64,000 nt of DNA from Boswellia sacra (GCA_013180625.2 SNVD02000339.1:1-64000); one strand, 5' to 3'; shown: positions 10,376 through 23,430, numbered from the stretch's first letter. Notes: a model not told the origin generated them from the sequence alone. Program-made: numbers and translations.

Positions 10376-13300
10376 ATGAGCACCAAAGCAGCCTCTTCAT
10401 ATAGTTGTTCTTCCTCCTCTGGATGTTAACATGATGTCTTCCTAAGCTTTAGAGGTGAGGACACTCGAAATAGTTTCATTAGTCATTTATATAGTGCTTT
10501 GAGTCAAAGTGGAATTGAGGTATTCATAGACAAAGATCTTGAGAGAGGAAAGCCCATTTCACCAAAGCTCCTCCAAGCAATCGAGGAATCAAAATTTTCA
10601 GTTGTTGTTTTCTCAAGAAACTATGCAGCTTCCACTTGGCGTTTGGATGAGCTTGTGAAGATTGTTCAATGCATGAACACAAGGGATCAAAACGTTTTTC
10701 CAATCTTTGTAGATGTGGATCCATCTATGGTAAGGAAACAAACAGGAACCTTCCAAGAAGCTTTCGCTAAACACAACAAAACATTTTCGGAGGATAAAGA
10801 AAAGGTTCAGACGTGGATGAATGCTTTGACAGTGGTAGCTAATCTCTCTGGATGGGTTCTAAAGATAGGTAAAAGTCATATCTAACAAATCTTACCTGAT
10901 TTATGTATTGGCTTGTGTCATATATGATATTGTTATTTCAAAATCCACAACATTTTAACTAGAATTATTTTTGTTTTAGCTTGGTATTTATATTGGTTTG
11001 TAGGGGATTATCTGGCACCTCTAAGGGCTAATAACTGTATTTTTTTTGGTATAATAGACGTGTCCTATCTAGCCATATTGTGGCCTCCCTTCTAATATCA
11101 GTTGCGTGCGTATGTTATTTTATTTTATTTTTATGCCGATTATTCTCCACAAATACCAGGGATATTCTTGTTTATAGGCTGTTCTAGGATTTTACATCTG
11201 AAGTGCTCCTTTACATTAAATCGAGTCATTGAATTCTGGAGGGTTGAGCCACAAGAGCCTATAGTGCATCAGGATATGGTCTTAGCAGTGTGAAATATAA
11301 CCTTAAGACCAGTTAAATTTTGCAAGTGCTGGCCTATTCGCATGGTTGAAAGATTATGTTCTCAGATTGAAGTATTTATACATTCCATCAGCTTCCTCCA
11401 GCTGCTCGTTTTCTTGTAGCTTGGCAGTTTAACATTTTTTTGTCTATTTCTTTGATAGTAAGCTTTTCTTGTTCTTAAGCAACCAAAAAAATACTTTCCT
11501 ATACATATAGGGTTCAATATTATTTTTATTAAAAGCATAAACAAACTACAAAAGCATATTATATTAGTTTCAATGGTGATGGGTGTGGTCTCATCATCAT
11601 TATCATTTTCCTCCTTCAAGGTTTGTGCAGCTTACTTACTCAAGCATGTAACCCACCTGCCAAAGAGTAGATGAGTTATATGTGATAATGGTATTAGAAT
11701 CACTTTTATCAACTTGATTTGTTAACAAAACACTAACATGGAGAGGAGTTTTAGTGATAGTTTCCCATAACGTGAAGAAGCATGATCTATAATAATATAA
11801 CTAATACTAAATTTGAGAGTTTTGATGAGAAAATGGAGACGGAAAATGTACATGAAGTTAACAGGACTCTTAACTATGACCTTAGGGAAAATATCATGAG
11901 CAACTACGTGATGGAGTGTTACTTACGGAGTAAATTAGTGCTAATTAGCAAGAGGTTTATAAGAGGCAGCAATTTTTTGATCCTCAAGCATGCTGCCCCT
12001 CATGTTGCATGGGGGACTAAAACCAGTAAGAGTTGCAAAGTTAGTGCTTTTACATATAATCTTATTCACCTCTGAATTGATTCCTCGAAGTGCCAAAAAA
12101 AAAATTGCAATATAACCTCTCATTTCTTATTTTCTCTAATTGGCTCCCCTTCAGTTGTTGTTCTTATTTTGAACTTCATTGACTCTTATTTTTTACCATT
12201 GGCCTGTCAACTATTTATGTTGACTCTGCCCTTCAAGACTACGATAGGATAAGCATTATGTATTAAACAGAGCAGTAGATTTTTAAATCCAAACATATTC
12301 TTAAGATTGACAAACGTGATGAGAGAATTCAATTTTCCTAACATGTTAGTGAGTGGCCTTTGAATTCTTGGGGCTTCTACTTGGTGGCACTTCTGGATCT
12401 TTTAAGCTTCTAGGATCCCCGTATGTAAAAATTTATGTCCTTTTCTTTCTTTATAATATTATGAATACTTTTAATCATAGTAATTTTCTGTATTTGTCAT
12501 ACCATAATGCATTTGTACAATATATTTGTGCTCTTTATAATATCTTGTGTGAGGATTTATAAACGTGGAAACCATAAATTGCTAAATAATATTATATATT
12601 TTGCCTGTTATAATGGGCCATGCCACAAATTAATTTGATTTATAGATGCTATCTAAATGACATACGACAACATTACATATTTACAATTAGTTCAAGGTGT
12701 TAGCAATTGGTTGGTATTGGAAACCAAAGTTTACATGTTCTTTTCACTTTGCAGGGAGGAGTCAGAATTTATTCAAGATATTGTCAAGGAAATATCCAAT
12801 AAATTAAGCCCTTCAATGATGATGTGTTTTGAGGACTTAATAGGAATAAGTTCACGTATAGAGAAATTGATGGTGCTTATAGGAGCAGGATCCAATGATG
12901 TTCGCATGATAGGAATTTGTGGAATGGGAGGGATAGGAAAGACAACAATTACACGTGTTGTTTATGAGCTGATTTCCTATCAATTTGAAGTTAAAAGTTT
13001 TCTTGCTAATGTTAGAGAAGTTTCCAAAAGAGAAGGTACAATTTCTTTACAAAAGCAGCTTCTTTCTAAAATTGTAGGAGGAACAAGTAATACATAAGCA
13101 ATGTCTATGATGGAATGAGCAAGATAAGCAGTAAGTTGCATGACAAAAAGGTTCTTATTGTCATTGATGATGTGGTTGATATAAAGCAATTAAATGAATT
13201 AGCTAGGAACCGTGAATGGTTTGGTAAAGGTAGTAGGATCATAGTCACAACAAGAGATAAACATTTGTTGAGAAAGATGGACGCTATATTTGAGGTTGAT

Positions 13301-14409
13301 CTACTAAATTATAATGAAGCTCTTCAACTCTTTAGTTTGAAAGCATTTGATAAGCATCATCCTTTGGAACACTATAGGAATTTGTCTGAAAAAGTTGTAA
13401 AATATGTTGCTGGTCTTCCATTAGCTCAGGAAGTTTTGGGTTCCTTTTTGTTCGGTCGAACAATAGATGAATGGGACGATGCAATAGAAAGACTTAAGAA
13501 AGATTCAGAAAATGAAATTTTAGATATACTTCAAATAAGTTTTGATGGGCTAAAAGAAACAGAAAAGAAAATCTTTCTTGATATTGCATGTTTTTTTAAA
13601 GGCAGGATCTAAATTATGTGAAAAGAATACTAAAAGCGTGTGGTTTTAACCCCACTATTGGAATGTGTCCTTATTGATAAATCTTTCATAACTGTGGAGG
13701 ACAATAGAATATGGATGCATGACTTGTTACAGGAAATGGGTCAACAAATTGTTAAGAGAGAATCTCTCGAGCGTGGAAAACGTAGTAGATTGTGGGAGGA
13801 AGAAGATGTTCATCAAGTGTTGACAAAGAACACGGTAGGCTACTCAAAGAAAATCATGTATTTTTTATCACCATTTCTTTCTAATAATTAAATTTCAATG
13901 CTACTCTATCAGCATCTTCATATTATATTCTAATCCTTCGATGTTAATTTTCTAGGGAACTAAGTTTGTTGAAGGTATAAGACTAGAAAAAGAACTATAT
14001 TTGAGTGTAAGTTCTAAAGCTTTTTCAAAGATGATCAACCTAAGATTACTAGAACTCCAAAATGTGGAACTCCCCGAAGGTCTTGAATACCTCTCTGACA
14101 AACTGTGGTTACTCGATTGGCATGGATATCCTTTAAAATCATTGCCATCAAGTTTGCAATTGAATGAACTTGTTGAAATTAAAATGGATTGTAGCTGCAT
14201 TGAACAAATGTGGGAAGGAATCAAAGTATGTCCAGTATAATTACATGTATATAATTTAGTTTTTATGTAAATATTTGATCATTCAATGCTAACATTTATC
14301 CTTTCTCTATTGCTGTAACTAAATTAAGAAAAGCAGATTTTTGTATCCCTTTTTTTTTGTTTTCAACAGCCTTTCAACATGTTGAGATCCATCTATCTGA
14401 AAGACTGTC

Positions 14410-14787
14410 TGACGGGGAACCTGTACAAAACAAACTGAACTCAAAAACTCACACTCACACACGATCAATCAACACTCACACACACAATCAAACTGAATAC
14501 TTCTTTGATATTTCAAAATAATGTCTAAATAATAATTTTCTAACAAAATAATGAAACCCTATATTTATACTAACAAGACATATTGGAAAATAGGAAAGTC
14601 AAAATCCTATTTAAGTCAAAATCCCTAAACTAACAATTTAGGTTTGAATCAAATTAGGAAAAGTCAAGATCCCTAATTTGAGTCAAAATCCCTAAACTGA
14701 TAATTTCCCAATTTGAATAAAACCCTAATTAAATAAATACTAAAAGACTATATTAACCCTAATAGTCAAATAAGCCATGCTACATTA
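14410..14787 (-). repeat. 3' LTR of Ty3 element 1
   Basis: Matches 20324-20701 with about eight substitutions by eye and no length change. It is the 3' LTR in element orientation. The adjacent internal bases, read on the minus strand, form a G-rich polypurine tract just before the LTR. Confidence 0.93.
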
Positions 14788-14799
14788 ATTCCCCCCGAC

Positions 14800-17700
14800 T
14801 TAAAAGGACTCGTCTCCGGACGAGTGGGATTGCAAATAAGAATCCAAAGTGTGGGAGTTGATGCGACGAAGCTCATCCTTAGGAAGCCAAGTATCATCGT
14901 CAGCTGGTCGTCCCTTCCAACGAACAAGGAAACGACGAAAACCACCAGTAGTAGAAGTAACATAATGGTCGTCCAAAATTCGTTCAACCTCATTATCCGG
15001 TGGAGGATCAAATGGAGGCAAACGAGGTACGACAACAGGAGGAGAACCTGCAGAAACATCAAAAATAACTGGAGGCTCGAAATGTCCTCGGTAAGGAAAC
15101 AAGTCTGCCACATTAAAAATTGGATTGATACTCCAATCAGAAGGCAAATCAAGTAAATAAGCATTAGAACCAAGCCTACGATTAACTTTAAATGGGCCAT
15201 GGGCACGGGCTTGTAATTTCTTGTTAGCTTGTTTAGGAAAGCGAAAAGGATCAAGGCGAACCATGACATAATCACCTTCCTTAAAAACCTTTTCTCTACG
15301 ATGCAGATTAGCAGCAGACCTATATTTATCATTGCTCAAGGAAATCTTTTGTCTAACCTCAGCATGCAAATCACGCATATGGGTGGCAAAATCAGTAGCA
15401 AAATTTGAAGAAGGGTAGTGAGAAGGTAAGTGAACAAGGTCAATGGGTCGGCGGGGTGCAATACCATAAACAATCATGAATGGACTTTTACCAGTTGACC
15501 TATGAACATCATTATTATAAGCAAACTCAGCCATAGGTAACACTAAATCCCAATTACCTAACTTCTCACCTACCACACAACGAAGCAAGTTCCCCAAGCT
15601 ACGATTAACCACTTTAGTTTGGCCATCTGTTTGAGGATGATAAGCTGAAGAGAACTTAAGAGAGGTACCAAACGGCTTCCAAAGTGTCTTCCAAAAGTAG
15701 CTAACAAACTTAACATCTCTATTAGACACAATAGACACAGGCAATCCATGGAGACGAACAATCTCCCTAAAGAATAGTTGAGCTATATGTGAAGCATCAC
15801 TAGTCCTAGAACAAGGGATAAAATTAGCCATTTTAGAAAACCTATCAACCACAACAAAAATAGAATCATGCTTCCTAACGGTTTTAGGTAGTCCTAAAAG
15901 GAAATCCATACTAACATCTCTCCAAGGAAGGTAAGGAACAGGGAGCAGAGTGTATAACCCTTGATTAAGTTTTCTAGCCTTAGCTAGTTGACAAGTACGA
16001 CACTGAGATACAATCCTAGCAACATCCCTCTTTAATGATGGCTAATAAAACCTATCCTCAACTAAGGCTATGGTTTTATCTCTCCCTAAGTGACCAGCTA
16101 ATCCTCCAGAATGCATTTCCCAAACTAGAAAATCTCTCATAGAAGTACGAGGAATGCATAAACGAGAACCCTTAAAAAGGTAACCATCACGAATGATAAA
16201 ATCTACGTGATCCCTACGGTTATTATCTAAGAGTTCTTTATAAATGATGCCAAAATCAAGACAAGAGGGATACTCAGACTTCATCCTATCAAATCCTACA
16301 ATTTCAACTTGCATGGTTTGAAGGGTATACATGACTCTACTAAGGGCATCAGCTACCTTATTATCCTCTCCTGGCTTGTGTCTAAGGACAAACGTGAACA
16401 TTTGAAGAAACTCAGACCACTTGACATGTCTCTCATTTAATCGCTTTTGGGATTGAAGATATTTCAACGCCTGATGGTCAGAGTAAAAGACAAATTCATT
16501 AGGTAAAAGATAATACTGCCAATGTTGTAGAGATCTAACAATAGCATAGAACTCTTTATCATAGGTAGAATATCTTTGTTTAGCCTCATTGAGTTTCTCA
16601 CTAAAGAAAGTAATAGGGTGACCCTCTTGACTCAAGACTCCTCCTATACCTACTCCTGAGGCATCATAAGCTACTTCAAAGACTCTAGAAAAATCTGGAT
16701 GTCTAAGAACAGGGGCCTTAGTCATACGTTGCTTAACAAGCTTAAATGGTCTAGTGGCTACAGGGGTCCATTGAAATTCACCCTTTCGCATGCAATCAGT
16801 GATAGGTGCCATAATGGTGCTAAACTCTCTAATGAATCTCCTATAAAAAGAAGCTAATCCATGGAAACTACGAATTTCAGACAAAGTCCTAGGCGTAGGC
16901 CACGATGTAATAGCTTTTATCTTGTTAGGATCAGCTTTTATACCCTCTGAAGAAACTATGAATCCTAAGAAAAGGACTTGAGACTGCATAAAAGAACATT
17001 TCTTAAGATTGATGTACATCTTCTCATTCCTAAGGGTATTGAAAATTTTCTTAAGATGGTCTAAATGATCTTCCTCACTCTTACTATATATGAGAATATC
17101 ATCAAAATAAACTACAAGGAACTTCCCTATAAAGGGTCGTAACATATGTGTCATGACTCTCATAAAAGTACTAGGAGCATTAGACAACCCAAAAGGCATA
17201 ACTAACCACTCATACAATCCATCAGGGGATTTAAAAGCAGTTTTGCACTCATCACCTGGTCTAATCCTAATCTGGTGATAACCACTCCTTAAGTCTATCT
17301 TGGAGAACCAACTAGAACCAGCTAACTCATCTAACATATCCTCAAGTCTAGGTATGGGAAACCTATACTTAATAGTTATTTTGTTGATGGCCCTACTATC
17401 AACACACATTCTCCAAGATCCATCTTTCTTAGGGGTGAGTAACACTGGAACTGCACAAGGACTAAGACTATGACGAATGAGACCTTTTTCTAACAAGCCA
17501 TCTATTTGTCTATTTAACTCAGCTCTCTCAGTGGGGTTCATCCTATAATATGGAAGGTTAGAAAGTTGTGAACCTGGAACTAAGTCAATGGCATGTTGAA
17601 TATCCCTCATAGGTGGTAGCTCATTTGGTAAGTCCTCAGGGGCTACATCACTAAACTCTTCTAAAAGCTTACCTAATTTAGGGGAAAAGTCTACACTAGA

Positions 17701-18312
17701 CTCCAGTAATTGCTCTTTTAGAACCAAAGTGTACACAACACCAGTCTCTTGGGTTTCTTTCATAAAATGAGTTGGACCCAAAATATTCAAGTTGTGTTTC
17801 TTAGGCTCTGAGATATTGGATCTAGATTTTGGAGTTGGTTTATCCTTTTGGACCCTAGTTGAAACCTTACAATTGTCATTAGGTTTGGCTGGTTTCAAGG
17901 TAATAAGCTTACCACAATGATTAAAAACATAGGTATTTTCTTTCCCATAGTTTATAACATCATGGTCATAAAGCCATGGTCTACCTAGGAGGACATGAGC
18001 TACATCCATGGGTAACAGGTCACAATAGATGTTTTCCTTGTAAAAACACAACTTAAGAGGAACCAGACATCTATGGGTAATAGGTAGGGTTGTTTTATTA
18101 ACCCAAGCTACCTGAAAAGGATTAGGGTGAGGCTCTAGAGTGAGGTTAAACCTATCAATTGCAGCCTTAGAGATGACATTTAAGGTACTACCTCCATCTA
18201 TCACTAGTTTGCATAACTGATTCTTAAGGGGAACTAAGGTATGGAAAATACTAGTTCTCTTCCAAGAATCAGAAGCTACTGGAGTAGACAAGATGCAACG
18301 CATGACTGCCAA
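14800..18312 (-). pseudogene. pol of Ty3 element 1 (PR-RT-RNase H-IN-chromodomain)
   Basis: A single reading frame broken only by TAG at 16039-16041 where a Trp is expected. Order: aspartic protease with VIDGGSTLNV; reverse transcriptase with the [12 protein letters not shown] catalytic motif; RNase H starting VAYDASGVGIGG; integrase zinc-binding HSGGLAGHLG and CRTCQLAK; integrase core with MDFLLGLP and SNRDVKF; C-terminal chromodomain around RILDDHYV and FLVRWKGRP. The third integrase catalytic residue is altered: DGQTK replaces the usual DGQTE that is intact in the second Ty3 element. So integrase is probably dead even without the stop. Confidence 0.93.
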
Positions 18313-18342
18313 TTGCTTATTAAACTCCTCTTCCTGGATGTC

Positions 18343-19529
18343 TCATAATCCTAAATCTTCACTCTCCTCTAATGGTTCTAAGACCTCTTCTTCAGGATCC
18401 TCATGTAGTGATTCACTAGGGTCATATCCTATGGTCATAGTACGACTAGGACAACGAGCAGCAATATGACCTCTACCTTGACAATTGTGACACACAATTG
18501 GGGAACTAAAGGATTGGTTTGAAGCACTCATTGATCTTTCCCTATTCGAATTGAAACGAGGATTAGGATGGGATGCACTAGATGTGGGGTAACTAGGAGT
18601 TGGCAAACTAGAAGTTCTAGGAGTGGAGGATTGTTAATTAAAGTTATTCCTATTAAAAGCCTTAATTTGAGGAGATGGAGTATGCACCGAGGAAGTTTGC
18701 CTATTATAAGTTTTTGCATGGAGTTCAGCTTCTAAGGCTTTATTATAGGCATCTTCTACAGTTTCAGGGGAGCTCAACTCAACAACACGCTGGATGTCAA
18801 ACCTAAGTCCATTAATAAATCTTGATACTGTGGCATCAATAGACTCTTCAATTTCACATCTAATGTGAAGATTATCAAACTTAGATTGGTACTCAAAGAC
18901 ACTAGAAGAACCTTGCCTAAGGTTAAGCAATTGCCTATAGAGTTGCTTCTTATAGGACTGAGGGACATATTTTTGTGTGAGGTCCATTTTTAATTCTGCC
19001 CAAGTAGGAGGACGACGATGTTGTTGGCAAAATCTACGTTCTGTGGACTGACAAAAGATCTTAGCAGTACCAACTAATTTAAGTCGAGCAAAACGAACAT
19101 ATAGGAGTCTACCATGTCGTACCAATCAAAGTATTCCTCTAAGGCATCTATCCAATCCAAGAAAGCAGTAGGGTCTAACTTACCATCAAACTCAGGAACA
19201 TTGTGTTTGGCACCTTTTGGAATGTCAGATGACTCATGCCTAGAATGACTCCTGATGCTTCTATGACTGCTTTTACCATCATTATCATCTTCAAACAAAA
19301 GATTGTGAATATAATCTCGCTCATGATGTTTTTTAGATGTAGATTCTAAGACTTCTTTACCCTTATCAAACCTATTAGATGACCCAAGATTGTTATCCCT
19401 ACGATCAAGTTGCTCTTTAATATCAAGAACTGCTTGTTCAATGTTGTCGAATCTACGTTCTAATCCACTCAACCTATTGTTTATGGTATTGAAATCAGGT
19501 TGTAAAGGCGGAAGATTTGGGTCTACCAT
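18343..19529 (-). pseudogene. gag of Ty3 element 1
   Basis: Encodes the capsid/nucleocapsid region. It starts with Met at 19529 and continues through a retrotransposon-gag domain (about 19215-18750, including PPTWAELKMDLTQKYVP) to a CCHC zinc knuckle CHNCQGRGHIAARCP near 18450. A frameshift lies around 19110, since the first 140 codons are in one frame and the rest in another. In-frame stops lie near 18633 and 18342. The downstream frame is the same as that of pol, so gag-pol was probably one long frame originally. Confidence 0.88.
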
Positions 19530-20302
19530 TCTCTTTTTTTTTTTTTTTTACTATACTAAATCTAGACTAAAATTTCCTATAAGTGATAAAATAAATCTGA
19601 TGCTGCTGCAATGCAAATAAAGGCAAGAAAAGTAAATATGTAATGATTTTTTTTTGTTATATGGGCTAAAGTGAAATTTAATAAAACTGTAAGGACTAAC
19701 AGAAATATTGAGGATGCAGGGGTTAAACTATCAAAATATAAATAAAATTTTAAGATTTGGACAGTGGTGTGATTATGCAAAGTGGGTGGGTCTTCAAGAA
19801 ATTAGGCCTGATTCAATGACAAATAACCTGAAAACCCCTAATCAAAAATATCCACCAACTTTAAAAAGTGACAAAGAAGTCCCTAACCTCTAACATTCAA
19901 ACACTCTCCGGTGGCGGCTTCCAGCGACGGGACGGTGACGGTCAAACCTTCAGACGACGGATCGACAGCGGCAGAAACTTTTCCGGTCGGTGGTGGACGC
20001 CGCGGTGGCTTGTGTGGTGACTTCCAAACTGAAAATTTGATTTTTGAAGACTTTCCGGCAAGAATTAGTGATCGACCAAGAAGGGAAAGTTGACGGGGAG
20101 GGGCCGATCTATCACTTGGTGGTGGTGGTGAGACACCACTCACTGGTCGGCGGTGATGAACAGTAACAGTGGCGCACTGTTTTTCGGCTTTTTGAAGGGT
20201 TTCCGATGGGATTCTGGCGATGGTGATGAAGGGAAGAATGATGGGGACGGCCCGATCTATAAACAGTGAATACGTTTCGATTTATGGAGTCTTATGGAAC
20301 AA
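19530..20302 (-). other. Leader region of Ty3 element 1
   Basis: About 770 bp between the primer site and the gag start. The part at 19900-20180 is much more GC-rich than its surroundings and is open on both strands for 60-86 codons, rich in Pro, Ser and Arg. No domain is recognised; these are probably compositional open frames. Confidence 0.5.
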
Positions 20303-20320
20303 TGTTAGGCTCTGATACCA
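20303..20320 (-). other. Primer-binding site of Ty3 element 1
   Basis: On the minus strand it reads TGGTATCAGAGCC, complementary to the 3' end of plant initiator tRNA-Met, three bases inside the LTR. Confidence 0.85.
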
Positions 20321-20323
20321 AAT

Positions 20324-20701
20324 TGACGGGGAACCCGTATAAAACAAACTGAACTCAAAAACTCACACTCACACACGATCAATCAACACTCACACACACA
20401 ATCAAACTGAATACTTCTTTGATATTTCAAAATAATGTCTGAATAATAATTTTCTAACAAAATAATGAAACCCTATATTTATACTAACAAGACATATTGG
20501 AAAATAGGAAAGTCAAAATCCTATTTAAGTCAAAATCCCTAAACTAACAATTTAGGTTTGAATCAAATTAGGAAAAGTCAAGATCCCTACTTTGAGTCAA
20601 AATTCCTAAACCGATAATTTCCCAATTTAAATAAAACCCTAATTAAATAAATACTAAAAGACTATATTAACCCTAATAGTCAAATAAGCCATGCTACATC
20701 A
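20324..20701 (-). repeat. 5' LTR of Ty3 element 1
   Basis: It is the 5' LTR in element orientation because the primer-binding site sits directly beside it (20303-20320). Its terminal CA is followed by the CTGTC duplication and the resumed TNL exon. Confidence 0.93.
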
Positions 20702-22989
20702 CTGTCAGAACTTGCTGCGGTTACCAAACTTCGCAATGGCCCCAAATCTTGAGAAGTTGATTCTTGAACAATGTCCAAGGTTGCATGATGTTCATCAATC
20801 TCTGCTATTTCACAAAAGGGTTACTTGTTTGAATATAATTAGTTGCTCAAGTCTTATGACTCTTCCAAATATGATTCATATGGAGTCTCTTGAAGAACTT
20901 GAGCTTTCTGGATGCTCAAAATTGAAGAATTTTCCAGAGATTGTGGGAAATATGAGATGTTTATCATCACTTTTCTTAAATGGAACTGCTATTGAAGAAT
21001 TGCCAATATCACTTGAAGTTCTGACTGGGCTTTATTGGTTGAAGTTGGATAATTGCAGAAACCTTTTAAGTCTTCCAAGCACTATAAATAATTTGGAATC
21101 TCTTAGAATTATCAGCATCGATGGTTGCTTCAAGCTTAAGAATTTTCCAATAGAGTTTTTGGGCCAGGCAGAATATTCAAGGGCCTCACCGGCTTATGAA
21201 TACAGAGAAATATCATCAGAAAGACAAGAGTGGCAAGAAATGTTAAAAATATCCTATCTTCGTAACTGTAATCTGGAGGAAGGATCAATCTCCAGGATCT
21301 TGATTTGTAGGAAGTCTCAATTCATGGACGAAGTTGAGATAGGAAGATTTGTCTTTTCAAGGGATCTTTCATCCGAAATATTGGGAGAACTTCCGCGTTT
21401 GACTCCGTTTTACGTGTATGAAGCTCCACTGAAGGCGCAAAACCTTCGGACATTTAACCTACAGCTAGAACAGCTACAACTTTTCTGTAATCAAGGGGAC
21501 CTCAGCCATCAGATAGAAATTATCGGTAAGTGTAAAAAGCTAAACCCTTTGATAGAACTGATCGATAAGTGGTGGAAGCTACCCTTGACGACATGGAAGG
21601 GGCAAAAACATTGGGAAGAACTTATCAGTAAGCGGGAGGAGCTAAACTGTCGGATTGAGAGGCTAAATCATCTGTTGGAACGTATCAGTAAGTGGGACGA
21701 GCTAAACTGTCAGCTTTCGAGGAGGCAAAAAAAGAAGCTAATAAATAACTGCTAGCGGATGAATAAGTTTTATGTAGCTGTGCATTTTTCATAAGGATGG
21801 AAATAAGGAGGTCCGACGTGGGGGAGAAAGTTGTGTGTTGTTTTGACACTCAGGTTGACACTCAACACCCCTGTTCATATTTCATCTCTATGACTAACTC
21901 TATACTCTTAATACTCTCAGCAGCTCTGAGCGACTAGGTTTTTGAAGGTATGCACTTGATTTTTATATTCTGAATGTTAGGAATAGTGTTAGCGTTTGAG
22001 TTCGTGTTTGGTTCATCTAAGGTTTCAGCTTGGGTTAAATTTAAGTACCGACCCTGCCCTGCCCCGCAATGATTGTTTATGCTTCATATGTTATTCTTTA
22101 TTTTCATACTATTTTGCTCACAGGACATCAACACTTCCTGCTTCTTTGTTTTTGGAAAGGCTTCGTTCAGCGTTTCCAATTTCCAACTTGTTAAAGCTTT
22201 GTTTTGACAAATGACAAGCCTATATTGGTATGATCTTGTGATCTAGGATTTCAGTCATTTCAATTCTGCATTCATTTACCTTTAAGTTGCAATAAGCAGA
22301 TGCCAGGACTGAAAATCCAATTTGTTTATTTTGGTTCCTCCATTTAACCCCATTCCTTCAACCCCAAGAGAAACTACTTTCCAATATGATCTAATGATTT
22401 AAATATTTCTGGAACATGCTATCACATCCTTCTGCTGTAATGGTTATTGGTCGAGTTTTCCTTATGGGCTCGAGTATGCAAATGCAATACCACATATTAA
22501 AGAAGCACAGAAATAACCATCAAGCTCTAATGGTCTGTCTAAAGAAATCAATTTTACTGATTTTCAGCTATAAATCCATCTGAAGATCACAAAAGTATAG
22601 ATGAACCAGCTGGTCACTGTACTGCTGGTGTAATCTCCGGGGCAGTGGCTGGTACTAGATATGTTATTGGAGGCTTGATCTGGAATATTCCTGTAGGACA
22701 TATTTATTGGTTGGTTCTGACAATTCAGCTTTTGCATTGACATTTAGCAGCTGTGAAATAGGTAGATAATTGCCATATTTGTCTTGAAATATAACGCCAA
22801 ATTTTTCTTGAATAAGTGTCTCTATACATTTTGAACTTCCATATGCTGTTTTTGCTGGTGGATCTAACCAAGTCAGTTGACTGAGTTGTGCTGGGGGATA
22901 TATATGTTGATTCCCCATCGAAAGTAGATGCTCCAGATTAATTAAATTTTAGCTGATATAGATCCCTGTGACGTCTTGTCGTTTGATTG

Positions 22990-23430
22990 CACTACGGGAA
23001 AATTGACTTTTTGCGGCGAAATTTTTCGTCGCAAAAAGTTAAAATTTCGTCGCAATAAGTTTTTGCGACAAAAATAAATTCGTCGCGCTCCAGTCGCAAT
23101 TTGTGAGTCGCAATAGGTTTTTTTGCGACGATTCTGAAATTCCTCGCAAAAAGTCTTTTTGCGACAAAATTTTTCTCGCAAAAAGTGGTATTTTGCGACA
23201 AATATTTCGTCACAAAAAAGATCACAAAACGTCAACTTTTTGCGACAAAATAAAAATTGTCGCAAAAGAGTATATTTTGCGATGAATTCCAATATTGTCG
23301 CAAATTGTTAGAAAACAACTCATTTTTTAATAAAATTATTTTAGTTAAAAAAGTTTATTGCGACCAATTTTTTCTCGCTAAATACTACCTTTAGCAACAA
23401 AAAATTCGTCGCAATAAATTTTTTACACGA
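22990..23430. repeat. Left subterminal repeat array of CACTA element
   Basis: Many copies of a roughly 12-bp motif close to TTTGCGACGAAA and its complement TTTCGTCGCAAA, often as facing pairs. Subterminal motifs like these bind CACTA transposase in characterised elements; that role here is inferred. Confidence 0.85.

Larger units (their letters stand above)
14410..20701 (-). mobile_element. Ty3 chromovirus LTR retrotransposon 1
   Basis: A complete-length 6292-bp element on the minus strand. LTRs are 378 bp each (14410-14787 and 20324-20701), begin TGACGGGGAACC and end CTACATCA (CTACATTA in the left copy). The target duplication CTGTC lies at 14405-14409 and 20702-20706, within an LRR exon of the TNL. 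The gag-protease-RT-RNase H-integrase order with a chromodomain at the integrase end marks it as a chromovirus. By eye the LTRs differ at about eight positions, so insertion is fairly recent compared with the TNL. Coding lesions are listed under gag and pol. Confidence 0.95.
10376..21755 (+). pseudogene. TIR-NB-LRR resistance gene, disrupted (unit A)
   Basis: TNL proteins are cytosolic immune receptors that detect pathogen effectors. Exons: TIR 10376-10868, NB-ARC 12755-13834, LRR 13956-14225, and LRR/C-terminal 14370-14409 resuming at 20707-21755. Motifs seen: TIR SFRGEDTRNSF; P-loop GMGGIGKTT; kinase-2 VLIVIDDV; GSRIIVTTRD; GLPLAQEVLGSFL; FLDIACFF; MHDLLQEMG; then LRRs such as LEELELSGCSKL. 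Lesions: TAA at codon 18 (10427-10429; unit B reads Trp-Lys here), a one-base loss just before the TIR donor (about 10863), a frameshift with stop near 13094, a pair of compensating shifts at about 13605 and 13670 with stops between, and a Ty3 element in exon 4. The last 80 codons are a charged tail with repeated ISKxxELNC-like units. A TIR fragment starting at Met 10499 is open but lacks the first TIR strand, so function is unlikely. Confidence 0.92.
4470..22080 (+). repeat. Tandem duplication unit A (DPH2 exons 3-10 + TNL)
   Basis: Unit A is the reference copy. Its left limit is set by where units B and C lose similarity, inside DPH2 intron 2 around 4470. Its right limit lies after the TNL stop, where unit B begins. 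It was enlarged by the Ty3 insertion at 14410-20701. Breakpoints are approximate. Confidence 0.75.

Noticed and set aside
10499..10885. Possible short TIR-only protein starting at Met 10499
   Set aside because: It lacks the first TIR strand and the conserved SFRGED loop, and ends by running into the intron; it is best explained as the remainder of the broken TIR exon.
11362..12123. Open frames of 60-97 codons inside TNL intron 1
   Set aside because: The same intron in unit B has deletions and shifts through these frames, so they are not conserved coding.
19883..20143. Pro/Arg-rich open frames on both strands
   Set aside because: They fall in the GC-rich leader of the Ty3 element; openness on both strands indicates composition rather than selection.
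22990..23430. Regular short repeats resembling a CRISPR array
   Set aside because: The repeats face both ways, spacers are not of constant size, and the location is the end of a CACTA transposon in plant DNA.
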